A stretch of 64,000 bases of DNA from JAHFUA01 sp963733935 (GTDB lineage: Bacteria; Acidobacteriota; Terriglobia; Terriglobales; Acidobacteriaceae), in assembly GCA_963733935.1 (NCBI GenBank), contig CAVTEQ010000014.1, positions 372,001 to 436,000 of the forward strand, given 5' to 3'. A program made the translations under genes and the position numbers. The notes beneath the pieces were generated by a model that was not told where the DNA came from, searched no databases, and saw only the letters and a program-made list of their open reading frames with translations. Below are positions 50,601 through 60,861 of this stretch, in pieces (the stretch's first letter is position 1; every line of letters begins with the position of its first letter).

Positions 50601-51633
50601 TGTTGGAGCGGTCGCGCTGCCCATTCGCCGCGAACTGGGCGCCGTTAGTGTTGGTAAAACCGGATTGCCCCGCGGTCACAACGCCGGGAGTAAAAAGCGC
50701 CAACTGGTCGAACCCGCCACCCAACGGCAGATCTAGGGTCGCGGCGGCGTTAAACGTCGCCCCGCCCTGGGCGCTGGTGGTCTCAATCAGGGGTGCGGCG
50801 CCTTCCACGGTCACCGTCTCAGCCGTGGCGCCGAGAGCAAGCGTCAATGGCCCCATATCCGTGGTGACAGCCGGTGTTAACACGACGCCGCGCCACGTCC
50901 AGTTTCTTAAAATTCGGGGCCTCCACGGTCACGTTGTAGGTGCCGAGTGGGGATACTGCGGATGGAGAAATACCCCTGGTCATTAGTCGTGGACTTTGAA
51001 GTCCACGTTGGTAGCAATGTTCCTGGCATCCACCTTGGCTCCGACCACGACCGCTTTCTGCGGGTCCACGACCGTACCGGCAAGCGAGCCGGTCACGATG
51101 CCTTGGCCGAGCGACATGCCCGCGCTCACCACGCCCGGAACCAGGAGCGTCAACTGGTCGAAGCCCCCGTTCAAGGGGAGCTGGCCGGCGGAGGTACTCG
51201 TGAACGTAGTAGAACCCTGGGCGCTGTTGGTCTCAACTATAGGAGCGGCGCCTTCCACGGTCACTGTCTCAGCCGTTGCGCCAAGAGCAAGCGTCAATCC
51301 GCCCATGTCGGTAGTAATGCCGGTGCTGAACCACGACGCCAGCGACTTCCAGTTTTTTAAAGTTGGGGGCTTCAATCGATACTTGGTAGGTGCCGATCGC
51401 AATACTGCGGATGGAAAAAAATCCGGCGTCGTTCGTGGTTGTCTTGAACTCGACGCCCGTGCCCGCATTCTTGGCCGTCACCTTGGCGCCGAGCACGACC
51501 GCTTTCTGCGGATCGACGACCGTGCCAGCAATCGAACCGGCCACGATGCCTTGGCCAAACGCAAACGTTGTCGAGAGAACCAGCATCAGGCATGCCAGCC
51601 AGATGGTCTTCTTTTTGTAAGATCGCCAACCAT
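47626..51633 (-). pseudogene. Oar-type TonB-dependent receptor, multiply frameshifted, with duplicated N-terminus
   Basis: Pieces of one outer-membrane receptor follow each other in different frames. They are a signal peptide (KKTIWLACLMLVLSTTFAFG), a CarboxypepD_reg domain (GSIAGTVVDPQKAVVLGAKV), a plug (GGFDQLTLLVPGVV), then a second CarboxypepD-plug copy and the barrel (EYGRNSGAQVNYVTKSGTN, NNFHGSG). The final strand is GQRRIVLGAHIIF. The two N-terminal copies are offset by about 450 bases and share about 90 percent of bases where compared. At least ten frame breaks occur. The family imports or displays large substrates at the outer membrane. Confidence 0.85.
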
Positions 51634-51917
51634 GTTGCCTCCTACTAATCTATTGACACTCACCGCGCACACACACTCATTCTTTGGCCGCAAGGCGCAC
51701 ACATTTGTGTGACTATCGTAACTGCAATTCTCCTACCAGCAGTTCCAATGTGTAAGTTACTGAATATAAAGGCGAGTGCTTACAATATTCGGGAGGAATT
51801 CGGCCCTGACGTATGAGAAATAGAATATTTCCGTGACGAGAACACTGGCGGCCATGACCAAACACAGCTACGCGGGACGGACGCCGTCCAACCGGACCGC
51901 GCGTCCTAAAAGAACCG

Positions 51918-53016
51918 CTACTTGCCCTTCCCCTTGCCGTAGCAGGTTTGGACCTTTTCTCCGATTGTGGCCAACATCTCTTTGGCGGCGGAGGCATACC
52001 GGCCTGAAGGCTCCAACTCAAGGTATTTCTTGAAAGCGTCGGCAGTCCCCGGAGGCGCAACCATCTTTCCCGACTTATCCAGGCTCGCTTTGCCCAGCAG
52101 GTTGACGCCCTTCCAGTAGTAGGCTTCGCTGCGCGCGGGATCGGCGGCGATGGCCTTGTCAAACGCCGCATTGGCCTCATCCACCTTGCCCGAGTTGGTC
52201 AGAACCGCCCCCAGGTTGAAGTAGTACATGCCGGCGTTGGATGGGTCTAATTGTGCGGCGGTGGTGTATTCCGCGGCTGCATCCTCGGGTTTGCCTTGCT
52301 TGCCCAGCGCTTGCCCCAAGATTATTGTGATAACCGGCATCGGCCGGCTTGATGCTGATTGCCTTTCGATAAGCGTCGGCCGCTTCTTTGTAGTCGTCGG
52401 CAGCGGCGTCGCGGTTACCTGCGGTTGAAGCCTTGGCCGCCAGCGCCCAGGTAGGCTTCGCCCAGGCGCGACCACAGCAGGTCCTTGCTGGGATCGATCT
52501 GGATCGCTTGCTTAATGGTGCTCGCGGCGCTGGCAAAATCTCCGGCGTCGCTGGCCGTCTTCGCCTGGGCAAGCAACTGATTCATGCTGCCGATGTTGGC
52601 CCGCTCTTTCTCCGCAGCCTGCTGTTCTTCCGCTATTTTCTTTCGCTGCTCCGCAGAGAGTCCCTGCATCTGCTGCTCCTTGGCAGCCTCACGCTCCTTG
52701 GCCAAATCGATTTTCAGATCCGTGTCCGCCCTGACGCTCTTGCCGGGAGCTTCGTAAACCACTTTTCCGTCCTGCGTGATGGTGAGGTGGTACATGCCGG
52801 CGGGAACGTTGACCGCGACAAATTCCCCTTTCTTGTCGGTCTTCATGGTGTACTGGCGGCCGCTGTCATTGTTGACCATGGTGATGCTGGCGTTGGCCAA
52901 GGGCTTGCCGTCTCCACCCGTAACCTTGCCATACAAAGGCGCCAGCTTGTCCCCAGGCTGGAACCGCCAGGCGCAGCGAGCATCGAAAGTACGAGAACGC
53001 AGCAAAAAGTCTTCAT
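51918..53016 (-). pseudogene. Secreted carboxypeptidase-regulatory/TPR protein, frameshifted
   Basis: A signal peptide (MKTFCCVLVLSMLAAPGG) after GGGAGGCAAC begins the gene. The next frame gives LYGKVTGGDGKPLANASITM (a CarboxypepD_reg-like beta domain), then a charged coiled coil (SAEQRKKIAEEQQAAEKERA). TPR helices (KTASDAGDFASAASTIKQA, and then LGAVLTNSGKVDEANAAFD) follow in further frames. At least three frame breaks are needed to join them. It lies upstream of the Oar-like pseudogene on the same strand and may have been its partner. The 284-base spacer between them is featureless. Confidence 0.8.
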
Positions 53017-53187
53017 GGTTGCCTCCCAAGCGTCAGGCCGAACCTCTTAGCATGGCACATTTGGGCGCCATTCGGAAATAGGGCGCGATAGCGGATTCAG
53101 GGCAGGATTTGCTATAAGGGGCAAGAGCGAGTTTCCGCCCCGAGGTTCGCCCTTCTGCACAGGGCCGTCAATAGCCACGCAGTCCCG

Positions 53188-54270
53188 TTGTCATCCGCGC
53201 TCGAGGCGCAGGGGCGAGTCCTCGCCCCGGCCTTCGCGGTTCTCAATCAAGCCATCGCCAGTCGCGCCTTCCCTGGCGCTTCCGTGGCTGTGGTTGCCGG
53301 CGGCACGCTGGCCGCTCTGCGCGGAGTTGGCCGCTTTACCTATGACAGCGCCTCGCCAGAGGTTGCGGCGGAGACCATCTTCGACCTCGCGTCGGTGTCC
53401 AAGGTAGTTGGTACAACCGCGATGGCCATGCTGCTCTACGAGAGCGGCCATCTCGATCTCGACGTGCCCGTCGCGGGCGTCATTCCTCAGTTCGCCAAAG
53501 GAGACGTGCGCCGGCAGGAGGTCACCATCCGCATGCTGCTGGCGCATTCCTCGGGATTGCCGGCCTACGTGCGGCTTTATAAGGATGCACACACGCGCGA
53601 GGAACTCTTGCAAGCAGCGCTCGCCGTACCGCTCGCGGCCGATCCTGACACGCGCGCCGAATACAGCGACATCGGCTTCATCATCCTGGGAGCGGCGCTG
53701 GAACGAATCGCTGACGAATCGCTCGCGAGTTTCTGCGAGCGCATGGTCTTCGGGCCGCTGGCAATGCATCACACCGCGTACTGCCCGCCTGCCCCACTGC
53801 GTGCCAGCATCCCGCCCACCGAGGACGACCGCGAATTTCGCCAGCGAATTATTCAAGGCGAGGTGCAGGACGAAAACGCCAGCGTGCTGGGCGGCGTCGC
53901 GGGACACGCCGGACTTTTTTCCAACGCCGCCGATCTGGCGGTGTTCGCGCACTGCATGCTGCAAGGCGGACGTCCGATTCTGCGTCCGGACACGGTGCAG
54001 CTATTCACCCGGCGTCATGGGCTGGGCTCGCGTGCGCTGGGCTGGGACACTCCCAGCGCTCCCTCGCAGTCGGGAAAATACTTTTCGCCACGCTCGTTCG
54101 GCCACCTGGGGTATACAGGCACGTCGCTGTGGATCGATCCCGAGCGCCAGCTTGCTATCGTGCTCTTGACCAACCGCACCTGGCCGGACAAGCAATCGCA
54201 GCTCATTAAGCAGGTGCGGCCGCAGTTCCACGACGCCGTGGTCGAAGCCCTGGAGGCGCAAAAAACATAA
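53188..54270 (+). CDS. Serine hydrolase (class C beta-lactamase/PBP4* family)
   Basis: The 360-residue protein has the SxxK nucleophile motif in FDLASVSKVVG, the YxN-equivalent in AEYSDIGFI, and the third motif region HLGYTGTSLW. This is the serine beta-lactamase / DD-peptidase fold (PF00144). The start is TTG at 53188, as no ATG fits. There is no signal peptide, so it is cytoplasmic or its N-terminus is misplaced. Together with murQ and murA downstream it suggests a cell-wall recycling neighbourhood. Confidence 0.85.
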   Translation: MSSALEAQGRVLAPAFAVLNQAIASRAFPGASVAVVAGGTLAALRGVGRFTYDSASPEVAAETIFDLASVSKVVGTTAMAMLLYESGHLDLDVPVAGVIPQFAKGDVRRQEVTIRMLLAHSSGLPAYVRLYKDAHTREELLQAALAVPLAADPDTRAEYSDIGFIILGAALERIADESLASFCERMVFGPLAMHHTAYCPPAPLRASIPPTEDDREFRQRIIQGEVQDENASVLGGVAGHAGLFSNAADLAVFAHCMLQGGRPILRPDTVQLFTRRHGLGSRALGWDTPSAPSQSGKYFSPRSFGHLGYTGTSLWIDPERQLAIVLLTNRTWPDKQSQLIKQVRPQFHDAVVEALEAQKT

Positions 54271-54274
54271 CAGC

Positions 54275-54343
54275 GCTCTTGGCTTTTGGCTCTTAGCGTT
54301 TGGCTTGTTATGGTTCAGGTTTAAGCCAATAGCCAAAAGCCGC
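54275..54343. repeat. Inverted heptamer-repeat element (GCTYTTG type)
   Basis: The left arm (54275-54309) has units GCTCTTG, GCTTTTG, GCTCTTA, GCGTTTG and GCTTGTTA. The right arm (54322-54343) is the inverse (AAGCCAATAGCCAAAAGCCGC). It lies directly after the serine hydrolase stop and 24 bases before the murQ start. Confidence 0.65.
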
Positions 54344-54366
54344 TGGCGGGATGCGATACTACCTGC

Positions 54367-55317
54367 TTGCCCCGGATCAAGAAATCGGACTTGCGGAAGC
54401 TCGGGACCGAGCAGGCCAACGCTGCAACTTCCAGCCTGGACACCCGCAGTGCCCGCGAGATCGCCGCCAGCATCAACGCCGAAGACTGGCAGGTAGCGCC
54501 CGCGGTGGCGCGAGCGCTGCCGGAGATCGCCCGCGCCATCGACGCCATCGCCCAGGCACTCGCCTCCGGTGGACGCCTCATCTATGTAGGCGCCGGAACC
54601 AGCGGACGCATCGCCGCGCTGGACGCCGCCGAGTGTCCCCCAACCTTCAACACCGATCCTGAAAAGGTTCAGTTCGTGATGTCCGGCGGCGATCGCGCGC
54701 TGGGCCGCGCCTCCGAGACCCAGGAAGACTGGCCGGCGCTCGGTCGCCGCGATATCGCCCGGCGCAATCCCGGGAAGCGCGACGTGGTGGTAGGAATCTC
54801 GGCGAGCGGCCGCACGCCCTACACGGTAGCGGCGTTGCGCTACGCGCACAGCCGGGGCGCGACCACCGTGGCCGTCACCAACAACCGCGGCTCGTGGCTT
54901 GGGCGGGTTGCCGAAATTGCGATTGTCGCCGAGGTCGGCCCCGAGGTGGTCACGGGTTCCACGCGGATGAAAGCCGGAACCGCGCAGAAGATGATCCTGA
55001 ACATGCTCTCCACCGGAGCCATGGCTCGTCTGGGATACGTCTACGGCAACCTGATGGTGAACGTGCACGTAAAGAATAAAAAGCTCTGGGAGCGTGGCGT
55101 CACTGTGCTGGAGCAGGCTGCAGGCATCAGCCGGGAAGCGGCCAGACGTGCCTTTGAGGCCGGCGGACGCAGCGTGCCGGTGGCGCTGGTCATGCTCAAG
55201 GCAGAGTGTCAGCAAGGCGGAGGCGCGGCGGCGGCTCAAGGCCGCCCGCGGCAACGTGCGCCAGGCGATCGAGAAGCGACCGATTTGAAACTCAGGGATT
55301 ACGGGCTTGTGGCGTGA
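54367..55317 (+). CDS. murQ: N-acetylmuramic acid 6-phosphate etherase
   Basis: MurQ cleaves the lactyl ether of MurNAc-6-P in wall recycling. The SIS fold shows GRLIYVGAGTSGRIAALDA, AECPPTFNTDP, VVVGISASGRTPY and EVVTGSTRMKAGTAQKMI. TTG at 54367 is the start. The last part breaks frame near 55205: the other frame gives SVSKAEARRRLKAARGNV and a natural stop at 55288. As written, the tail to 55317 is unlikely to be authentic. A one-base error or recent mutation is the simplest explanation. Confidence 0.92.
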   Translation: MPRIKKSDLRKLGTEQANAATSSLDTRSAREIAASINAEDWQVAPAVARALPEIARAIDAIAQALASGGRLIYVGAGTSGRIAALDAAECPPTFNTDPEKVQFVMSGGDRALGRASETQEDWPALGRRDIARRNPGKRDVVVGISASGRTPYTVAALRYAHSRGATTVAVTNNRGSWLGRVAEIAIVAEVGPEVVTGSTRMKAGTAQKMILNMLSTGAMARLGYVYGNLMVNVHVKNKKLWERGVTVLEQAAGISREAARRAFEAGGRSVPVALVMLKAECQQGGGAAAAQGRPRQRAPGDREATDLKLRDYGLVA

Positions 55318-55419
55318 GGTCTCGCCCTCTGGTTTAGCTGGACTCCGTCCACTTTCACGGCAATCCTCGGTAGAATGGGACCGCTCGCGGCTGTCGCTTA
55401 TCAACGAGAGGCTCTCGGC

Positions 55420-56721
<1,302 letters not shown>

Positions 56722-56748
56722 CCAAAGAACCCTTGCGCCGCCCTCGGC

Positions 56749-57180
56749 CTAGATAGCACCCAGCCACTTCACCGGCAGTTGTGCGGCGAGGGCGTTGGCA
56801 AGCCTCTCATCTGCGGTAATGAACTGCGCCTTGGAGTGCACTGCCAGAGCGACGTAGAGGGCATCATAGACCGTACGATCAAACGCGGTAGCGATCCCGA
56901 ACGCCACATCCAGAACAGTCAGCGAAGACACCGTCGCCAGTCTGCGCTCCTCGAGCGACGCGAGCGCTCTCTCCGCCGCCGGTTTCTCCCATCGGCGTTG
57001 GCGTATGGCCTTCCAGAAGATGTTCGCCAGCTCCGCCCAGAATAGGTCGGGGACGAGAAACTGAAGCTCACCTTTCGCGTAGCGGCGGAGCAGGTGAAAT
57101 GCTTCGTCCACCAGCGTCTCGCCCCTTGCCGGAAGAAACCACTTGGCGGCCACACTGGCGTCAATGACCGCCAGCGTCAT
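56749..57180 (-). CDS. PIN-domain ribonuclease toxin (VapC-like)
   Basis: The 143-residue protein has the PIN acidic residues in VIDASVAAKWF, a Glu in FWAELANIF and TVYDALYVALA, plus ITADERL. This matches VapC-type RNases. The gene starts inside the stop region of the antitoxin gene (ATGA overlap of four bases), the usual arrangement for a toxin-antitoxin pair. It converges with murA. Confidence 0.9.
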   Translation of the reverse strand: MTLAVIDASVAAKWFLPARGETLVDEAFHLLRRYAKGELQFLVPDLFWAELANIFWKAIRQRRWEKPAAERALASLEERRLATVSSLTVLDVAFGIATAFDRTVYDALYVALAVHSKAQFITADERLANALAAQLPVKWLGAI

Positions 57181-57425
57181 CGCGCCCGGTCCTGCCGTTG
57201 CATTTTTTCCGTACTGGGAAATACGGCGCGGGACCTTGCCTTCAGGCGCAACTGCTCCAGCTTGCGCAACAGTTCCCGCCGGGCACGAAGCTCCTTTGCC
57301 GTGGGCACACTATCTGCCAGCAAAGACAGGACTTCGGCAGCTATCGAGCGATGCCGCTCGCGCGCCCGCGCCCGCAGGGCCTTGTAGAGGTCGTCGGGCA
57401 CGTTTTCTACGTATAGCGTAGCCAT
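57177..57425 (-). CDS. Ribbon-helix-helix antitoxin (FitA/VapB-like)
   Basis: The 82-residue protein begins ATLYVENVPDDLYKALRARA, followed by SIAAEVLSLLAD, the ribbon-helix-helix pattern of FitA-type antitoxins. It would neutralise the PIN toxin encoded downstream and repress the operon. The C-terminal half is basic and helical. Confidence 0.87.
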   Translation of the reverse strand: MATLYVENVPDDLYKALRARARERHRSIAAEVLSLLADSVPTAKELRARRELLRKLEQLRLKARSRAVFPSTEKMQRQDRAR

Positions 57426-57507
57426 AGATTTTTCCTAGCAAAAGCATAGGACAGTCCCTGGTCGATTGCAAGAGCTGCCGGGCTGGCGTGCCTGCGGCGC
57501 TCTCAAG

Positions 57508-57621
57508 CTAGCCAGAGATGCAATAAGGACTCGAAGGGAATGGTCGGTGAGCGGGTGGTTGAGCGTTCAGGGTGGGCATCAGCAGCAATCCCAGAACCAG
57601 GATGGTGAATAGTTTCTTCAT
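57508..57621 (-). CDS. Candidate 37-residue secreted peptide
   Basis: MKKLFTILVLGLLLMPTLNA is a textbook signal peptide with cleavage expected after AQ, leaving a short Pro-rich tail (PPAHRPFPSSPYCISG). The reading frame continues upstream without other support. It has no strong ribosome-binding site. It could be the truncated start of a secreted protein gene. It lies between the toxin-antitoxin pair and the E1-beta fragment in a stretch with no intact gene. Confidence 0.35.
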   Translation of the reverse strand: MKKLFTILVLGLLLMPTLNAQPPAHRPFPSSPYCISG

Positions 57622-57723
57622 CGTCGTGCCGAAATCCGCCAGCCGCACGACCTTGCCGAGATAGGTTTTTCCGAAGTTGTCGATCCACGCACGCTGGCAC
57701 CGTTGCACGTGAATACCATCATC

Positions 57724-58023
57724 AGCTCGGTTAGGAAAATAGGGCGTGTAGTAGTGGTGGACCAGGCGCCTCGTCATTCTTCCGCCGCAGCGGTCATTGC
57801 GGCGGAAATAGCTGAGCACGGTTTTGAGTCCCTGCGCGCTCCCCTCAAGATCGTTTCCGCTCTCGACGCGCCCATTCCCTATAGCGAGCCGCTCGAGAAT
57901 TACGTTCTGCCCAGTGAAGCGAAGATCATTGCCGCGGTCAAGGCGGTGCTCTCCAAGCGGGCCGTCGCCGCCCTGAAGAGGAAGCCACCCAGCCGGGAGC
58001 GGTGCACAACTGGTAAACCGTAA
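57724..58023 (+). pseudogene. C-terminal fragment of a 2-oxoacid dehydrogenase E1 beta subunit
   Basis: The reading GRVVVVDQAPRHSSAAAVIA, then AAEIAEHGFESLRAPLKIV and VPSEAKIIAAVKAVL-like LPSEAKIIAAVKAVL is the transketolase C-terminal domain of pyruvate/branched-chain dehydrogenase E1-beta. The N-terminal pyrimidine-binding half (over 200 residues) is missing. No partner E1-alpha or E2 gene is near. It is a gene remnant. Confidence 0.75.
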
Positions 58024-58115
58024 GGTTTCATCGGGAGCAGCTATGGGGAGTTTACCCGATGGCCCCGAGTGCATTCCAAGATTACAACCTATTTATCATC
58101 AGAACGGTGCGCGCC

Positions 58116-58355
58116 ATGATTGGTCCTCGTAATCTACAAAATGAATCCTACACGGAAGTGGAAGCCGCCGACTCGCTCGGCATCTCGATAGCCCGCCTTC
58201 ACTTCCTACTGGAGGAGAACATCTTTAATGACGGCACTCGCCGTCCCGATGACCTCATTTTCAGGCCCTCGGATTTGGTGCTGCTGGGATTCTGGCATCG
58301 CACTTCGCCACACCCGAAGGTGGTGCGGATGCCCCGCCCTAACTGGTGTGCTTAG
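58116..58355 (+). CDS. Small helix-turn-helix (MerR-like) protein
   Basis: The 79-residue product contains YTEVEAADSLGISIARLHFL, then NDGTRRPDDLIFRPSDLVLL, which resembles a MerR-type winged helix recognising DNA without an effector domain. ATG at 58059 would add 19 residues. No ribosome-binding site is clear. The stretch from 58356 to 58559 shows no gene. Confidence 0.5.
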   Translation: MIGPRNLQNESYTEVEAADSLGISIARLHFLLEENIFNDGTRRPDDLIFRPSDLVLLGFWHRTSPHPKVVRMPRPNWCA

Positions 58356-58559
58356 ATTTTGTCATTGAGCTGTTTTCCAAATGCAGCCTGGCGCCCCGCC
58401 GATGCTGGTTTGAGAATCTGCCCGGCACACGTAATTCTTGCCCTGTAATAACCACAGCTTGCTCAAGAAGGCAGCGAAACTTACTGCTTCTCAAGGGGTT
58501 ACATAAACTGATCTTTGGTCATTGGCTTGCGATGCTAAAGCTGGGGAAAGGTGTCGAAA

Positions 58560-59009
58560 ATGGCCAACACCATAAGCGATGTTCAGGATCACGGCGAGTT
58601 CTGGCGGCCGCCCTCGGAAACGCGGCAGCAAACATTGCCAACGGTACAAACCGAGGGTTGTCGGCGCTGTGGTACCGAGTTCGTAGCCGGCTCGCACTTC
58701 TGCCATGTCTGCGGGGCTGAACGTCAAGCTCAGTCCGCCGGCCTCGGGCCTCAATGGGGACGATTCCTGGACATTCACCGCATGAAGGAGCGCCTGGGTC
58801 TGTCGCTGGCCTCGGTAGTCTCGCTCTGCATCGGCATTATTTGTGCCCTGGCTGCTATCGGTACGGGGCTCGTCTTCACGGCCAACACGGTACTCGATTG
58901 GCAGGCCGTGCAAGTCTGGCGGATCGAATGGCTCCTGGCGGCGATCGTGGCCTTCCTGGCTGGAATCCTTCTGAAGACTGCTGGCGGCCTGAAGCGCGGC
59001 GAAGAGTAA
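58560..59009 (+). CDS. Membrane protein with N-terminal zinc ribbon
   Basis: The 149-residue protein has a zinc ribbon (GCRRCGTEF and FCHVCGAE) followed by two hydrophobic helices (LASVVSLCIGIICALAAIGT and LLAAIVAFLAGILL). The zinc ribbon-two-TM layout occurs in many small membrane proteins of unknown function. AAAGG upstream supports the ATG at 58560; GTG at 58551 is an alternative. It converges on thiD. Confidence 0.7.
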   Translation: MANTISDVQDHGEFWRPPSETRQQTLPTVQTEGCRRCGTEFVAGSHFCHVCGAERQAQSAGLGPQWGRFLDIHRMKERLGLSLASVVSLCIGIICALAAIGTGLVFTANTVLDWQAVQVWRIEWLLAAIVAFLAGILLKTAGGLKRGEE

Positions 59010-59124
59010 CCTCGCCCGAACTCCAGCGGGTTCTTCTCCGAGATCCTTACTGTCCCTCATCTGCCAACTGCTGGTAGATGGGACACCGCTGTGCTGTTTG
59101 ACCACGGCTAACGACCAACCGGGC

Positions 59125-59997
59125 TCATTCTCCCGAGGCGCGGCTGTTGGGGTGCATCGGGACGCTAACATCTGCAGTGGGCCGCGGCGGTTCGTCCATG
59201 CGGTAGAGGTGGTGAAGCGGTCCAGGGCCTTTGCCCACGGGGTATGCCCGGCTGATGGCCTTGGTGACATACGCTTTGGCGAGCACAATGGCGTACTGCA
59301 ATTGGCGTCCTAGAGCAAGGTTGGCAGCCAGCGCCGTGGCGAAAGCACACCCTGTGCCGTGGACTGAGGTCGAGCGCAAGCGGTCAGAGGCAAACTCCAA
59401 CTGTTCGAAGTTCCCCTCTGGCAGCGCGATGCTGAGCAGATCGATGGCGCGCTCGAGGTGCCCGCCCGTGACCACGACGTTTTGCGCACCGATGGTGTGG
59501 AGCTTCCGCGCCGCCAGTTTCATCTCTTCGAGATTTCTCACTGCCAGCCCGGTGAGTGCGGCTGCTTCGTCAATGTTGGGAGTAATCACTGTAGCCAGCG
59601 GAATCAATGCCTTTACCAGCCGGTCTGCGCCTCTGTCATCGAGCAACACTGCGCCAGAAGACGCCTTGAGAACCGGATCCAGCACCACGTTGGGAGGCCG
59701 CGTGCTGTCGAGGAACTCGGCCACCGCGTCAACCACCTCTAGCGACCCCAGCATGCCAATGCGAATGGCGGCGGGGGGCATGTCGGATGCCAATTCGCGC
59801 AGCGTCTCGCACACAATTTCCCTGGAGACCGGCGCCACTCGTTTCACGCCGGCCGTGGTCTGGACGGTCAACGCTGTGACGCAAGCGGTTCCGTAACAGC
59901 CATGGGCCGCTATCGTCTTGATGTCGGCGGTTACCCCGGCCCCGCTGGAGGGATCGAAACCGGAGATGGTCAGCACAATCGGTGGCGCGCTGGGCAT
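59125..59997 (-). CDS. thiD: Hydroxymethylpyrimidine/phosphomethylpyrimidine kinase
   Basis: ThiD phosphorylates HMP and HMP-P for thiamine synthesis. The 290 residues show the ribokinase-fold landmarks LTISGFDPSSGAGVTADIKT, IRIGMLGS, VVLDPVLKASSGAVLL, and the catalytic-side STSVHGTGCAFATALA. The start at 59997 begins the domain; the upstream in-frame extension is unsupported. No TPP riboswitch (CUGAGA-type) is visible upstream. Confidence 0.94.
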   Translation of the reverse strand: MPSAPPIVLTISGFDPSSGAGVTADIKTIAAHGCYGTACVTALTVQTTAGVKRVAPVSREIVCETLRELASDMPPAAIRIGMLGSLEVVDAVAEFLDSTRPPNVVLDPVLKASSGAVLLDDRGADRLVKALIPLATVITPNIDEAAALTGLAVRNLEEMKLAARKLHTIGAQNVVVTGGHLERAIDLLSIALPEGNFEQLEFASDRLRSTSVHGTGCAFATALAANLALGRQLQYAIVLAKAYVTKAISRAYPVGKGPGPLHHLYRMDEPPRPTADVSVPMHPNSRASGE

Positions 59998-60411
59998 AGC
60001 GCAGAATGTAATGGCAATCGCCAGTAGCGCCAAATGAAATTTCTTTTTTTCGACTTGACCGGCGTCAGACCCGGAGTCAGGGTCCCCCGGGCAACGCCGG
60101 CAGCAGGTTCTTCCACACTTCCGCCCTACGATAATGGTTTGGGGTCGCCCTGGCTCGCGGCTCCGCATATCATCCAAATCGCGCTGCCGGGTCGAAAATC
60201 GCGCCTACCCAAGGCCAATCCGACTCGAAACGGGGGTCAATGCCCCGAGAGGTGCGCCCGAAATCCAATGTGTGCAATGGTTTGCATGGTGGTACCGAAG
60301 TAAGTGTGAAATGGCGGAAAAGATTGACTAGCACCCTTTGCTTTCATACAATTAGATGATCTCAGGGGGAAGGAAAGGTAGACTGTAGCTGCTAGACTGA
60401 AAGGACATCCA
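59998..60411. other. Spacer between divergent thiD and rlpA
   Basis: This 414-base stretch should contain the thiD and rlpA promoters. I see no complete gene, tandem repeat or RNA motif in it. A T-rich run near 60042-60050 lies just upstream of thiD. Confidence 0.4.
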
Positions 60412-60861
60412 ATGCGACGAGTACTACCCTGCATCATGGCAACGCTGGTCACGGTTGCCACCGTAGGGGCGGCACCCGCTACAAAGGGCCCAAGGTCTGC
60501 GAAACCAGGCACCCAGAATCCCCAGAAGCCGCCCTATCAAATCGGATCGGCCTCATGGTATGGCAAGCCATTCCATGGCCGAACCACCGCCAGCGGTGAA
60601 CCCTACGACATGTTTCAATTCACCGCCGCCCATCGTGAACTCCCTCTAGGTACATGGGTTAAGGTCACTAACCTGCGCAACGGGCGGTCGCTGATGGTGC
60701 GCGTTAACGATCGTGGACCGGTTCCAGAGGACCGCATCATCGATCTTTCCTACGGTGCCGCCGCCTTGCTTGAATTCCGGCACGTGGGTGTGGAGCGCGT
60801 GCGGCTGGACATCGTGAGTGCTCAGATGGTCGCTGCAGCTCAGAACGTGGGCGGCGAATGA
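60412..60861 (+). CDS. rlpA: RlpA-like septal lytic transglycosylase
   Basis: The 149-residue protein has a signal peptide (MRRVLPCIMATLVTVATVGA) and the double-psi beta-barrel: IGSASWYGKPFHGRTTASGE, FTAAHRELPLGTWVKV and VRVNDRGPVPEDRIIDLS. RlpA cleaves denuded glycan strands at division sites. The ATG at 60858 of the next gene overlaps its stop. There is no SPOR domain, so it is the short form. Confidence 0.92.
   Translation: MRRVLPCIMATLVTVATVGAAPATKGPRSAKPGTQNPQKPPYQIGSASWYGKPFHGRTTASGEPYDMFQFTAAHRELPLGTWVKVTNLRNGRSLMVRVNDRGPVPEDRIIDLSYGAAALLEFRHVGVERVRLDIVSAQMVAAAQNVGGE

Noticed and set aside
59998..60200. TPP riboswitch upstream of thiD
   Set aside because: The conserved CUGAGA and ACCUGAUC-type segments are not found on the minus strand.
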